In this document: positions 1 through 4,371 of the stretch, one piece after another
Layout: each line of letters opens with the position of its first letter
Numbering within the stretch: the stretch's first letter is position 1
NCBI GenBank assembly: GCA_030706665.1
Contig: JAUZOB010000188.1
Coordinates: forward strand, 1-6,498
Reading direction: 5' to 3'
From: Bacteroidota bacterium
GTDB lineage: Bacteria; Bacteroidota; Bacteroidia; Bacteroidales; Prolixibacteraceae
DNA length: 6,498 nucleotides
Position numbers and translations under genes: made by a program
The notes under the pieces: model-generated
Seen by the model: the letters and a program-made list of their open reading frames with translations, nothing else
What the model was told of the DNA's origin: nothing
Databases searched by the model: none

Positions 1-146
1 CCTGGGTTTACCAGGCTTTTTGCGTATAGCGCAGCAATGTTTTTCTGTAAGAAATCCTTGAACTTATTTTGGGTAACCATAGTACTAATAATCCGGAAAA
101 TAGCTTTTTTGTCTTTATCATCCAATTGCTGGATAAGCTTGATTTG
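1..146 (-). pseudogene. C-terminal remnant of a possible XRE/HTH-type regulator, running off the window
   Basis: Read on the minus strand from about 146 down to 1, one frame stays open and gives a charged amphipathic segment: KLIQQLDDKDKKAIF, then RIISTMVTQNKFKDF, then LQKNIAALYAK. From memory this resembles the C-terminal helices of Bacteroidota XRE-family regulators, which often end near KFKDFFxKNxAxL. The frame is open upstream only to a stop at 285-287. It contains no plausible HTH sequence, and the part above 155 overlaps the nitroreductase gene in another frame. The only ATG is at 80, inside the conserved-looking part. The regulator's N-terminal domain is therefore missing, which suggests a 5'-truncated relic. 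Where such proteins usually end, this frame continues into AKSLVNPG at the edge. A short genuine gene starting at 80 cannot be excluded. The assignment is pattern memory, not a search result. Confidence 0.35.
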
Positions 147-154
147 AAAGGAGA

Positions 155-670
155 TTATAATTTCTCCCAATGAACAATATCCTGCAGGTGTTTTCTTTTT
201 TTCTCCGGAATGCTGGCAACTTTGGGATAACCAATGGGCAACAGCACGATCGGCTCCAGATGATGCGGTAATTCGAATAATTCTTTACAAAGAGAAGCAT
301 TGAAATTGCAGACCCAGCAGGTTCCCAACTCAAGTTCGGTGGTCGCCATGACCATGTGGTCAACTGCAATTGCAATATCAATATCCGTATGATCTTTGTT
401 GTCGGAAGGACGACGCCATCCCTGATTGTGGTCGCCACAAACCAATATGACTGCCGGTGCCAATTTGAACCATTCACGTGGATAGGTCTGATGAATCTTT
501 TCCAGACTCTCGGGTTTCGTGAGCACGATAAACTCCCACGGCTGGTAATTTACTGCAGAAGGGGCAAGTCTCCCTGCTTCCAGAATATAGAGTAGTTTCT
601 CTTTTTCGATCTTCCTGTCTTCATAAGTCCTGACCGAAAATCTCTTTTGTGCTAATTCCAAAAAGTCCAT
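155..670 (-). CDS. Nitroreductase family protein (FMN-dependent NAD(P)H oxidoreductase)
   Basis: This 171-residue protein fits the short single-domain nitroreductase family: FMN flavoproteins, usually homodimeric, that move hydride from NAD(P)H to nitro, quinone or similar acceptors in the cytosol. The N-terminal FMN phosphate motif is R10-x-S12-x-R14-x-Y16. A conserved APSAVNYQPWEF block follows at 36-47. The C-terminal half has ELGTCWVCNF (113-123) and a PIVLLPIGYPK strand (140-150), the usual flavin-site region. The ATG at 670 is a natural start because the family signature begins about ten residues in. The gene is last in a minus-strand unit, 35 nt after the stop of the GCAxxG-type gene, with which it is probably co-transcribed. 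Three cysteines (C118, C121, C128) near the flavin site are a little unusual. The physiological substrate cannot be read from sequence, and I see no clear terminator after its stop. Confidence 0.93.
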   Translation of the reverse strand: MDFLELAQKRFSVRTYEDRKIEKEKLLYILEAGRLAPSAVNYQPWEFIVLTKPESLEKIHQTYPREWFKLAPAVILVCGDHNQGWRRPSDNKDHTDIDIAIAVDHMVMATTELELGTCWVCNFNASLCKELFELPHHLEPIVLLPIGYPKVASIPEKKRKHLQDIVHWEKL

Positions 671-705
671 ATGCCGATATCGTTTATTTCTAAAAATAAA
701 AATAC

Positions 706-1062
706 CTATATCTTGGTGTCATCTGCTGACTGCAGCATTGATTCAAGAAGTGTATCGGCAATATGTACGCATTTCTGACATGAATGTTTGTTCTCTTTTT
801 TAATTTGTCGGCAATAGACAGATCCGATTCTTTCATTAAACTGTTTCTCGATCTCTTTTCTTTTCTCCGGATCATTCTTCAATAAATAGAATGCTCCATA
901 GAGCGCTCCGCAAATACCATCTTCGGCTCTGCCTCCTCCATTTGCCCGGAATTCTTCAATAACCTGCTCCGGAATATTAAATCTTTCCTGCCATGCTTTT
1001 ACAACAGATTGTGCACAGTTATAGTTGTGAGGAGGTTGATGAAAAAGGAGTTCTGCTTTCAT
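706..1062 (-). CDS. C_GCAxxG_C_C family putative redox-active protein
   Basis: This 118-residue protein matches the C_GCAxxG_C_C family of small proteins thought to be redox-active through conserved cysteines; no reaction is established. The expected pattern is present: NCAQSV with C16, a GGG run at 42-44, the CGALYG signature at 51-56, then C84 and a C95-x2-C98 pair near the C-terminus. I see no signal peptide or membrane segment, although residues 51-61 are hydrophobic. The start ATG at 1062 lies 3 nt after the stop of the upstream HD gene, so the two are almost certainly co-transcribed and perhaps translationally coupled. The nitroreductase follows 35 nt downstream. The position between a hydrolase and a flavin oxidoreductase fits a redox role. 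Metal binding by the cysteines is possible but not shown. Confidence 0.85.
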   Translation of the reverse strand: MKAELLFHQPPHNYNCAQSVVKAWQERFNIPEQVIEEFRANGGGRAEDGICGALYGAFYLLKNDPEKRKEIEKQFNERIGSVYCRQIKKENKHSCQKCVHIADTLLESMLQSADDTKI

Positions 1063-1065
1063 AGT

Positions 1066-1611
1066 TTATAAAAAAAGTTCGCACCAATAATTAAATTGAT
1101 CTATCTGGTTCTCTCCGTGAGCAGATAGAGAATTTCGGATCTGTTCCAGAGACTTCGGTTTTGTAAGTTCACGGGTCTTGGAAAAGAAAGTATCTGCAAA
1201 ACAGATAATCCGTTCTTCGATGGTAATGGGGTTCATGTCTCTTAACGGAAGAGGCAAGTCTTGCTCTTTAATGTCGAGTTTGCTTAATCCGGTGCCGGTA
1301 TGTCGTTCGCACACCAACGCATGTAACGGAAACCCTTCCTTTTCTATAAGCTCACGTCCCAGATAACCATGACAAATATAAGGATGTTCTCCAAAACAAT
1401 GAATTTTTGGAGCCATCGTCTTAATAATTCCGATATCATGAATCATTGCAGCTTCGCTGATGAATTTGGTGTCTGCTTTCAGTTCGGGATGGTTTGAGGC
1501 AATGGCTAGTGCCATTTCAGTAACGGCCTCACTGTGTTTGAAAAGAATGTGTTTAAGCGAGGGAGAATCGTAATAGTATTTTTCAATAATCTCTACAGGA
1601 TCCATGCTCAT
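1066..1611 (-). CDS. HD domain-containing protein (putative metal-dependent phosphohydrolase)
   Basis: This 181-residue single-domain protein belongs to the HD superfamily, metal-dependent phosphohydrolases acting on nucleotides, cyclic nucleotides or other phosphoesters. The metal-site residues appear in order: H26 in KHSEAV, H58-D59 in the MIHDIG motif, H81 in ICHGYLGRE, H104 in CERHTGTG and D140 in CFADTFFSK. The extra histidines H81 and H104 resemble the bacterial HDIG-type stand-alone hydrolases. No GYP motif is present, so it should not be called a cyclic-di-GMP phosphodiesterase. Two in-frame ATGs compete, at 1611 and 1605 (MSM-DP). A candidate -7 element at 1622-1629 would leave a leader of only a few bases before 1611, so 1605 is a real alternative. 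It is the first gene of the three-gene minus-strand unit. The substrate is unknown. Confidence 0.9.
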   Translation of the reverse strand: MSMDPVEIIEKYYYDSPSLKHILFKHSEAVTEMALAIASNHPELKADTKFISEAAMIHDIGIIKTMAPKIHCFGEHPYICHGYLGRELIEKEGFPLHALVCERHTGTGLSKLDIKEQDLPLPLRDMNPITIEERIICFADTFFSKTRELTKPKSLEQIRNSLSAHGENQIDQFNYWCELFL

Positions 1612-1873
1612 TTATTTTTGACAAAAATAATAAAAATCGGAATTTTAGTCTGCTAAAATATGCTAAAAAATGATTTAAAAAATTAAGAAAATAACGATAA
1701 ATTTAAATTGGTCTGGTTGTGTGGATTGATTGTGTTATCTCTCATTGCCAGTGCTTTCATTTAAAATAAAATTAAACGTTGAAAAGAGTAATTTTGTTCT
1801 AAATTCTAAACAAAATTTATACGATAAAGTAATGTCAAAATATACAAAAACACCTATCAAATATTTGGAATCA
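1612..1873. other. AT-rich intergenic spacer between the HD gene and msrB
   Basis: About 260 bases with no convincing coding sequence on either strand. It holds the candidate -7 element for the HD unit near its left end and, on the plus strand, an isolated TAATTTTG (1789-1796) without a -33 partner. Open stretches here encode low-complexity Lys/Asn/Ile-rich peptides and look non-coding. Confidence 0.6.
1622..1629 (-). promoter_or_regulatory. Candidate -7 promoter element for the HD / redox / nitroreductase unit
   Basis: The minus strand reads TATTTTTG, an exact match to the Bacteroidota -7 consensus TAnnTTTG. It lies 11 bases upstream of the first ATG of the HD gene. No convincing -33 TTG is seen at the usual distance, and the region is AT-rich, so a chance match is possible. 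Confidence 0.35.
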
Positions 1874-1909
1874 AAAATTAAGCACAGGGTGAAATTAGTG
1901 CTTAATTTT
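1874..1909 (-). terminator. Intrinsic terminator of msrB, overlapping its stop codon
   Basis: The perfect 12-bp inverted repeat AAAATTAAGCAC / GTGCTTAATTTT (1874-1885 and 1898-1909) has a 12-nt loop. On the minus strand the 3' arm runs into five T residues (1873-1877), the expected form for a terminator. The 5' arm encodes the last residues of MsrB, and the stop codon lies at the start of the loop. Confidence 0.75.
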
Positions 1910-2353
1910 GTTGGCCGGAATAAAATCGAGTGAGATTGAATTCACACAATGTCGTGTGTTTTTAGGGGTGAAACCTTCGTTTAAAAACACATGTCCCAAA
2001 TGGGCTCCGCAGCGGGCACAGGTGATTTCTGTCCGCATTCCGTCGGCATCAAGCGTACGTTTAACGGCACCGGGGATCTCATCGTCAAAACTCGGCCAGC
2101 CGCAATGGGCATCGAATTTATCTTCCGATCTGTAAAGCGGGGCACCACAACGTTTGCATACATAAGTGCCTTTTTCGTGAAAGTTTTCATATTTGCCGGT
2201 AAAAGGTCGCTCGGTGCCTTTCTTTACAATGACTGCTTCTTCGGCAGGTGTCAGCTTGTTGTATTGTATTGTCATCTCTTTCTTTTGTTTGGTAATTTGA
2301 GGAGAACCCCAAAGGAAGACCCCAACCCACAATATGATATTCAGGTATCCCAT
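1895..2353 (-). CDS. msrB: Peptide-methionine (R)-S-oxide reductase MsrB
   Basis: MsrB reduces the R epimer of protein methionine sulfoxide back to methionine, repairing oxidised proteins with thioredoxin or a similar reductant. Two zinc-binding pairs are visible, CKRCG and CARCG. HCGWPSF contains the resolving cysteine and the active-site tryptophan, GHVF is conserved, and RHCVNSISLDF carries the catalytic cysteine. Starting at 2353 gives 152 residues. The first 26 include a hydrophobic run, NIILWVGVFLWG, that could act as an export signal or anchor, and AGGA lies five bases before this ATG. An internal ATG at 2275 (MTIQYNKL) would give a 126-residue cytosolic enzyme, close to the usual MsrB core length. 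The hydrophobic stretch plus the ribosome-site-like sequence favours 2353, but it has no N-terminal positive charge and no lipobox. It is a single gene with its own terminator; I find no clear promoter. Confidence 0.95.
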   Translation of the reverse strand: MGYLNIILWVGVFLWGSPQITKQKKEMTIQYNKLTPAEEAVIVKKGTERPFTGKYENFHEKGTYVCKRCGAPLYRSEDKFDAHCGWPSFDDEIPGAVKRTLDADGMRTEITCARCGAHLGHVFLNEGFTPKNTRHCVNSISLDFIPANKIKH

Positions 2354-2652
2354 ATGCTTCCTGTTGTTTAGTCGTTAATAAGACATTTAATCGTGTTTTT
2401 TGTTCACGGAAAGGATGCTTTTGAAATTGACTTTTAGTGGATATTAACACATTCGAATCAACACTGGCGTTAATCTGGGGTTGTCTTACCGTTGGACTAC
2501 CAAATGGATAAAGGAAGGGTAGTGCAAGGGTAATGCAAGGGTAGTTGAAGATTGGTTTTGTATTGTTTGGAATCAGTATCTATATTGGGAGGCTTCACCG
2601 GAATGGATATATAATATAAGAAAAATCTTCGGGATTGTAAAATGCAGGGGGC
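2354..2652. other. Intergenic region upstream of msrB and the coiled-coil gene
   Basis: About 300 bases without a credible gene. It contains a tRNA-like fragment on the minus strand (2449-2508), an inverted repeat ATTAACaC / GcGTTAAT (2442-2449 and 2467-2474) with ATTCGAAT inside, and three tandem 11-bp repeats (2515-2547). Base composition is less AT-biased between about 2450 and 2550 than in neighbouring spacers. Confidence 0.6.
2515..2547 (+). repeat. Three tandem 11-bp direct repeats
   Basis: The units AAGGGTAGTGC (2515-2525), AAGGGTAATGC (2526-2536) and AAGGGTAGTTG (2537-2547) are adjacent and in phase. The second differs from the first at one position, and the third differs in its last two. 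The 11-bp period is close to one helical turn. The block lies between msrB and the promoter of the coiled-coil gene, about 106 bp upstream of the -33 element. Confidence 0.75.
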
Positions 2653-2679
2653 TTGAAATTAATTTAAGGTTTATCTTTG
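2653..2679 (+). promoter_or_regulatory. Bacteroidota-type promoter of the coiled-coil gene
   Basis: TATCTTTG (2672-2679) matches the -7 consensus TAnnTTTG exactly and is followed by C, as is common. A TTG at 2653-2655 sits 16 bases upstream, near the expected -33 position. Transcription would start near 2686, giving a leader of about 80 nt that contains the 2694-2708 palindrome. Confidence 0.65.
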
Positions 2680-2693
2680 CGTTGATGATACTC

Positions 2694-2708
2694 TTCTGAT
2701 AATCAGAA
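2694..2708. promoter_or_regulatory. 15-bp palindrome TTCTG-N5-CAGAA, copy 1
   Basis: TTCTGATAATCAGAA has perfect 7-bp arms around one central base. It ends 59 bases before the coiled-coil gene's ATG and just downstream of the predicted transcription start. That position suits a repressor operator or a small leader hairpin (6 bp, loop TAA). A second TTCTG-N5-CAGAA lies at 3606-3620. Confidence 0.4.
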
Positions 2709-2767
2709 TGGGAGTATTGGAATTAAGAAAATGGATTGTTTATTATTAAGTTTTAAAATTAAGCGAT

Positions 2768-2944
2768 ATGTTGCAGTTTCAAGATGATATTTTCAGATTA
2801 AGAGAACGAATTCAAAAGCATGAAGAGACAGAACATGCTCAGGTTGAACAGTTGGAACAGAAAGTGAATGAGTTGGAATTGCAATTGGATCAACTTCAAA
2901 AGAAAGTGGAGGAGCTGATTCGGTTGGTTGATTCGAAAGAATAA
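2768..2944 (+). CDS. Small coiled-coil protein, 58 residues, function unknown
   Basis: The short frame starting at the ATG at 2768 encodes a very charged 58-residue protein. Residues 26-54 form an unusually regular heptad pattern. The a positions are V26, V33, L40, V47 and V54; the d positions are L29, L36, L43 and L50. Beta-branched residues at a and leucine at d are typical of parallel dimeric coiled coils. Residues 8-18 (IFRLRERIQKH) form a second, out-of-phase amphipathic piece. There is no signal peptide or membrane span. It has its own promoter upstream (2653-2679) and a strong terminator downstream (3059-3104), so it appears monocistronic. I do not recognise a named family. Small coiled-coil genes occur near zapA in Bacteroidota, but no zapA is present here, so a division role would be a guess. 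The heptads, promoter and terminator together make it a convincing gene despite its size. Confidence 0.8.
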   Translation: MLQFQDDIFRLRERIQKHEETEHAQVEQLEQKVNELELQLDQLQKKVEELIRLVDSKE

Positions 2945-2961
2945 ATGGTGCAGGTAATAAT

Positions 2962-2995
2962 TTATTGATTGGAATTCTGCATCGAATCCCAATAA
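2962..2995 (+). other. Hairpin in the 3' untranslated region of the coiled-coil gene
   Basis: TTATTG (2962-2967) pairs with CAATAA (2990-2995), and GGAATTC (2971-2977) pairs with GAATCC (2984-2989) with one bulged A. The loop is TGCATC, and a 3-nt bulge separates the two stem parts. It lies between the stop codon and the terminator. There is no T-run, so it is not a terminator. Confidence 0.4.
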
Positions 2996-3058
2996 TAGAT
3001 TTCATATGTGGAATTAGAAAAACGCAATTTATTCTTTGTCGGATCTTTTATGAAAAGA

Positions 3059-3104
3059 AAAGCTCTTGTTTGAATTCAATATGAATTTAAACAAGAGCTT
3101 TTTT
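3059..3104 (+). terminator. Strong intrinsic terminator, probably bidirectional
   Basis: AAAGCTCTTGTTT (3059-3071) pairs perfectly with AAACAAGAGCTTT (3089-3101). The stem continues inward through a G.U wobble and five more pairs to an AATAT loop (3078-3082). Six T residues (3099-3104) end the plus-strand transcript of the coiled-coil gene. The A-rich left flank makes it usable on the minus strand for the convergent DUF3127 gene too. Confidence 0.88.
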
Positions 3105-3170
3105 GAAATGTGAAGAGAGTAATGTGTCAATTAGGACAGTGTTAATCCTGATTGGCAGATAACCACCGGA

Positions 3171-3194
3171 GATCTGTCATTAGAATGGCAGATC
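3171..3194. repeat. Inverted repeat over the stop codon of the DUF3127 gene
   Basis: GATCTGTCATT (3171-3181) and AATGGCAGATC (3184-3194) are inverted copies with one mismatch and a 2-bp spacer, spanning the TAA at 3180-3182. No T-run follows on the minus strand, so it is not an intrinsic terminator by itself. Confidence 0.45.
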
Positions 3195-3542
3195 ATTGTT
3201 CTCAGGAAGTTCAGGCGGAATGTCATCCATCCGATATTCAGGGATTGGAGAATTGCCGTTTTGAGCCTGAGCCTTCTCGATTTTCCAGGCATTGATGTTG
3301 TGATACCATTTGCCGTTGAATTCGCGCGATTCGACACTGAAATATACTTCAACCTGATCGTTGGGTGTTAATCCTTCCAGTTGGCTGATTTTGTCGTTAA
3401 ACAGTGACAGGCATACTTTCTTTGGAAACTGTTCTTCTGTTTCGACTACAAATTCCTGTTTTTTCCAGGTATTTCCATTTTTGCTGTTTCCTGTCTGAAG
3501 AGGCAGGATGGTTTCTAAGCGTCCTTTGAATTGTAAACTCAT
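3180..3542 (-). CDS. DUF3127 domain-containing protein with SSB-like acidic C-terminal tail
   Basis: This 120-residue protein matches the DUF3127 family, small beta-rich proteins common in Bacteroidota. The pattern is an FKGRLETILPLQTG strand (5-18), then WKKQEFVVE (26-34), KKVCLSLF (41-48), VEVYFSVESREFNGKWYHNINAWKI in two strands (64-88), and a disordered tail. The tail ends ENNDLPF, very like the DDDIPF tip with which bacterial single-stranded DNA-binding proteins recruit repair and replication partners. I infer an OB-like nucleic-acid-associated role, but no function is established. I chose the ATG at 3542 (MSLQFKG); the in-frame TTG three codons upstream at 3551 has nothing to recommend it. 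The gene follows the FKBP operon on the same strand, separated by a terminator only 23 nt before its start, so how it is transcribed is unclear. Confidence 0.85.
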   Translation of the reverse strand: MSLQFKGRLETILPLQTGNSKNGNTWKKQEFVVETEEQFPKKVCLSLFNDKISQLEGLTPNDQVEVYFSVESREFNGKWYHNINAWKIEKAQAQNGNSPIPEYRMDDIPPELPENNDLPF

Positions 3543-3565
3543 AGAGATCAAATTTGACAGGGGAT

Positions 3566-3593
3566 AAAAAAACCTCCGGTATTCCCGGAGGTT
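3566..3593 (-). terminator. Intrinsic terminator after the FKBP lipoprotein gene
   Basis: AACCTCCGG (3571-3579) and CCGGAGGTT (3585-3593) form a perfect, GC-rich 9-bp stem with a 5-nt loop. On the minus strand it is followed by a run of seven T residues (3566-3572, partly in the stem). It closes the mnmD-FKBP-FKBP unit, but it sits only 23 nt before the DUF3127 start codon and could act as an attenuator for that gene. Confidence 0.85.
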
Positions 3594-3605
3594 CAGAATA
3601 TATAG

Positions 3606-3620
3606 TTCTGTATAACAGAA
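3606..3620. promoter_or_regulatory. 15-bp palindrome TTCTG-N5-CAGAA, copy 2
   Basis: TTCTGTATAACAGAA has perfect 6-bp arms around ATA. It abuts the stop codon of the FKBP lipoprotein gene and lies 63 bases upstream of the DUF3127 ATG. It shares TTCTG-N5-CAGAA with the site at 2694-2708. As RNA it could be a small hairpin protecting the FKBP message end. Confidence 0.4.
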
Positions 3621-4349
3621 TTATTTTGTCTTAGGAGCAGCACCTTTAACGATGTCAAGGAGCTCAACTTCGAAGATAAGAGTTGAATTTGGTTTGATAG
3701 GACCAGAACCTGCAGGACCGTAAGCAAGATCAGCAGGGATCACAATTCTCCATTTAGAACCTACCGGCATTAATTGAAGAGCTTCGGTCCATCCTTTTAC
3801 AACCTGGTTAACACCAAATACTGGAGCTGATTTAGGATCAAGAGCTTTGTCGAATTCTTTTCCATCGATGAAAGTACCTCTGTAAAGAACTTTAACCTGA
3901 TCGGCTGCTGTTGGTTTCGGGCCATTGCCTGCTCTCAATATTTCGTACTGAAGTCCGCTTGCAGTAGTGACAACACCTGATTTTTTCTTGTTTTCTTCCA
4001 AAAATTTCTGGCTGGTAGCAAGATTTGCTTTGCCTTCGTTTTCACGCTCAGAGATCATATAGCTTCTGATCAGATTCATGGTCTGCTCAGCTTTGATCTG
4101 AGGTTGCTGGTTTTTGATTGCTTTTGCGAAAGCAATGATCAAAAGATCTTTGTTGATTTTTTCTTTGCCAGGGAAGTTTTCAAGGCTGTAGTAAACATTA
4201 GTTCCGATGTCAACACCCATTGCGTAGCTGACAGAATCGGCTTTGGTTGCCAGTTTTTGTTTTTTTGAAGGAATGTCAAGTTTCTGGCCACAAGAATAGG
4301 TAAGGGCCAGTATTGCTATTAAAGCAACTGAATTAATAATAGACTTCAT
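3621..4349 (-). CDS. FKBP-type peptidyl-prolyl cis-trans isomerase, lipoprotein
   Basis: This 242-residue, Mip-like isomerase catalyses cis-trans rotation of X-Pro bonds and helps envelope proteins fold. The N-terminus is a lipoprotein signal: K2, hydrophobic residues 8-16, and TYS before C20, a relaxed lipobox as seen in this phylum. It is therefore probably anchored to a membrane and faces the periplasm. Residues 35-120 are the FKBP N-terminal helical dimerisation region (KADSVSYAMGVDIG). The FKBP_C domain covers about 131-234 and keeps the FKBP12 active-site positions: Y156, F166-D167, F178, V183-V184, W187, Y210 and F226. It should be catalytically competent. It starts 22 nt after the cytosolic paralogue's stop, so they form an operon, and a strong terminator follows at 3566-3593. 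The pair probably arose by duplication, with the products sent to different compartments. Confidence 0.95.
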   Translation of the reverse strand: MKSIINSVALIAILALTYSCGQKLDIPSKKQKLATKADSVSYAMGVDIGTNVYYSLENFPGKEKINKDLLIIAFAKAIKNQQPQIKAEQTMNLIRSYMISERENEGKANLATSQKFLEENKKKSGVVTTASGLQYEILRAGNGPKPTAADQVKVLYRGTFIDGKEFDKALDPKSAPVFGVNQVVKGWTEALQLMPVGSKWRIVIPADLAYGPAGSGPIKPNSTLIFEVELLDIVKGAAPKTK

Positions 4350-4371
4350 ACGTTCGTAACTTTAGGTAATA

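Noticed and set aside
120..140. Terminator for the nitroreductase unit
   Set aside because: ATCCA/TGGAT can form a 5-bp stem on the minus strand, but no T-run follows and the stem is too weak.
118..477. Minus-strand open frame of 119 codons overlapping the nitroreductase gene
   Set aside because: It is out of frame with a clearly recognised nitroreductase, and its translation is rich in Trp, Arg and Ser without motifs.
1730..1933. Plus-strand open frame of 67 codons, including an internal 33-codon version starting at 1832 behind a TAATTTTG
   Set aside because: Low-complexity Lys/Asn/Ile composition, no recognisable domain, and it runs through the msrB terminator stem and the 3' end of msrB. 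Its upstream TAATTTTG has no -33 partner.
1991..2371. Long plus-strand open frame antisense to msrB
   Set aside because: It is the shadow of msrB, whose zinc-site and catalytic motifs are unambiguous on the minus strand. The plus-strand translation has no family resemblance.
2449..2508. Functional tRNA gene on the minus strand
   Set aside because: Only the D-arm and T-loop resemble a tRNA. Acceptor, anticodon and T stems do not pair, so it is listed only as a possible relic.
2945..2970. zapA or another second gene after the coiled-coil gene
   Set aside because: The ATG at 2945 reaches a stop after seven codons, and no other frame before the terminator encodes anything recognisable.
3543..3551. 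TTG start at 3551 for the DUF3127 gene
   Set aside because: The ATG three codons later (3542) gives the normal N-terminus for this family, and no ribosome-site feature favours the TTG.
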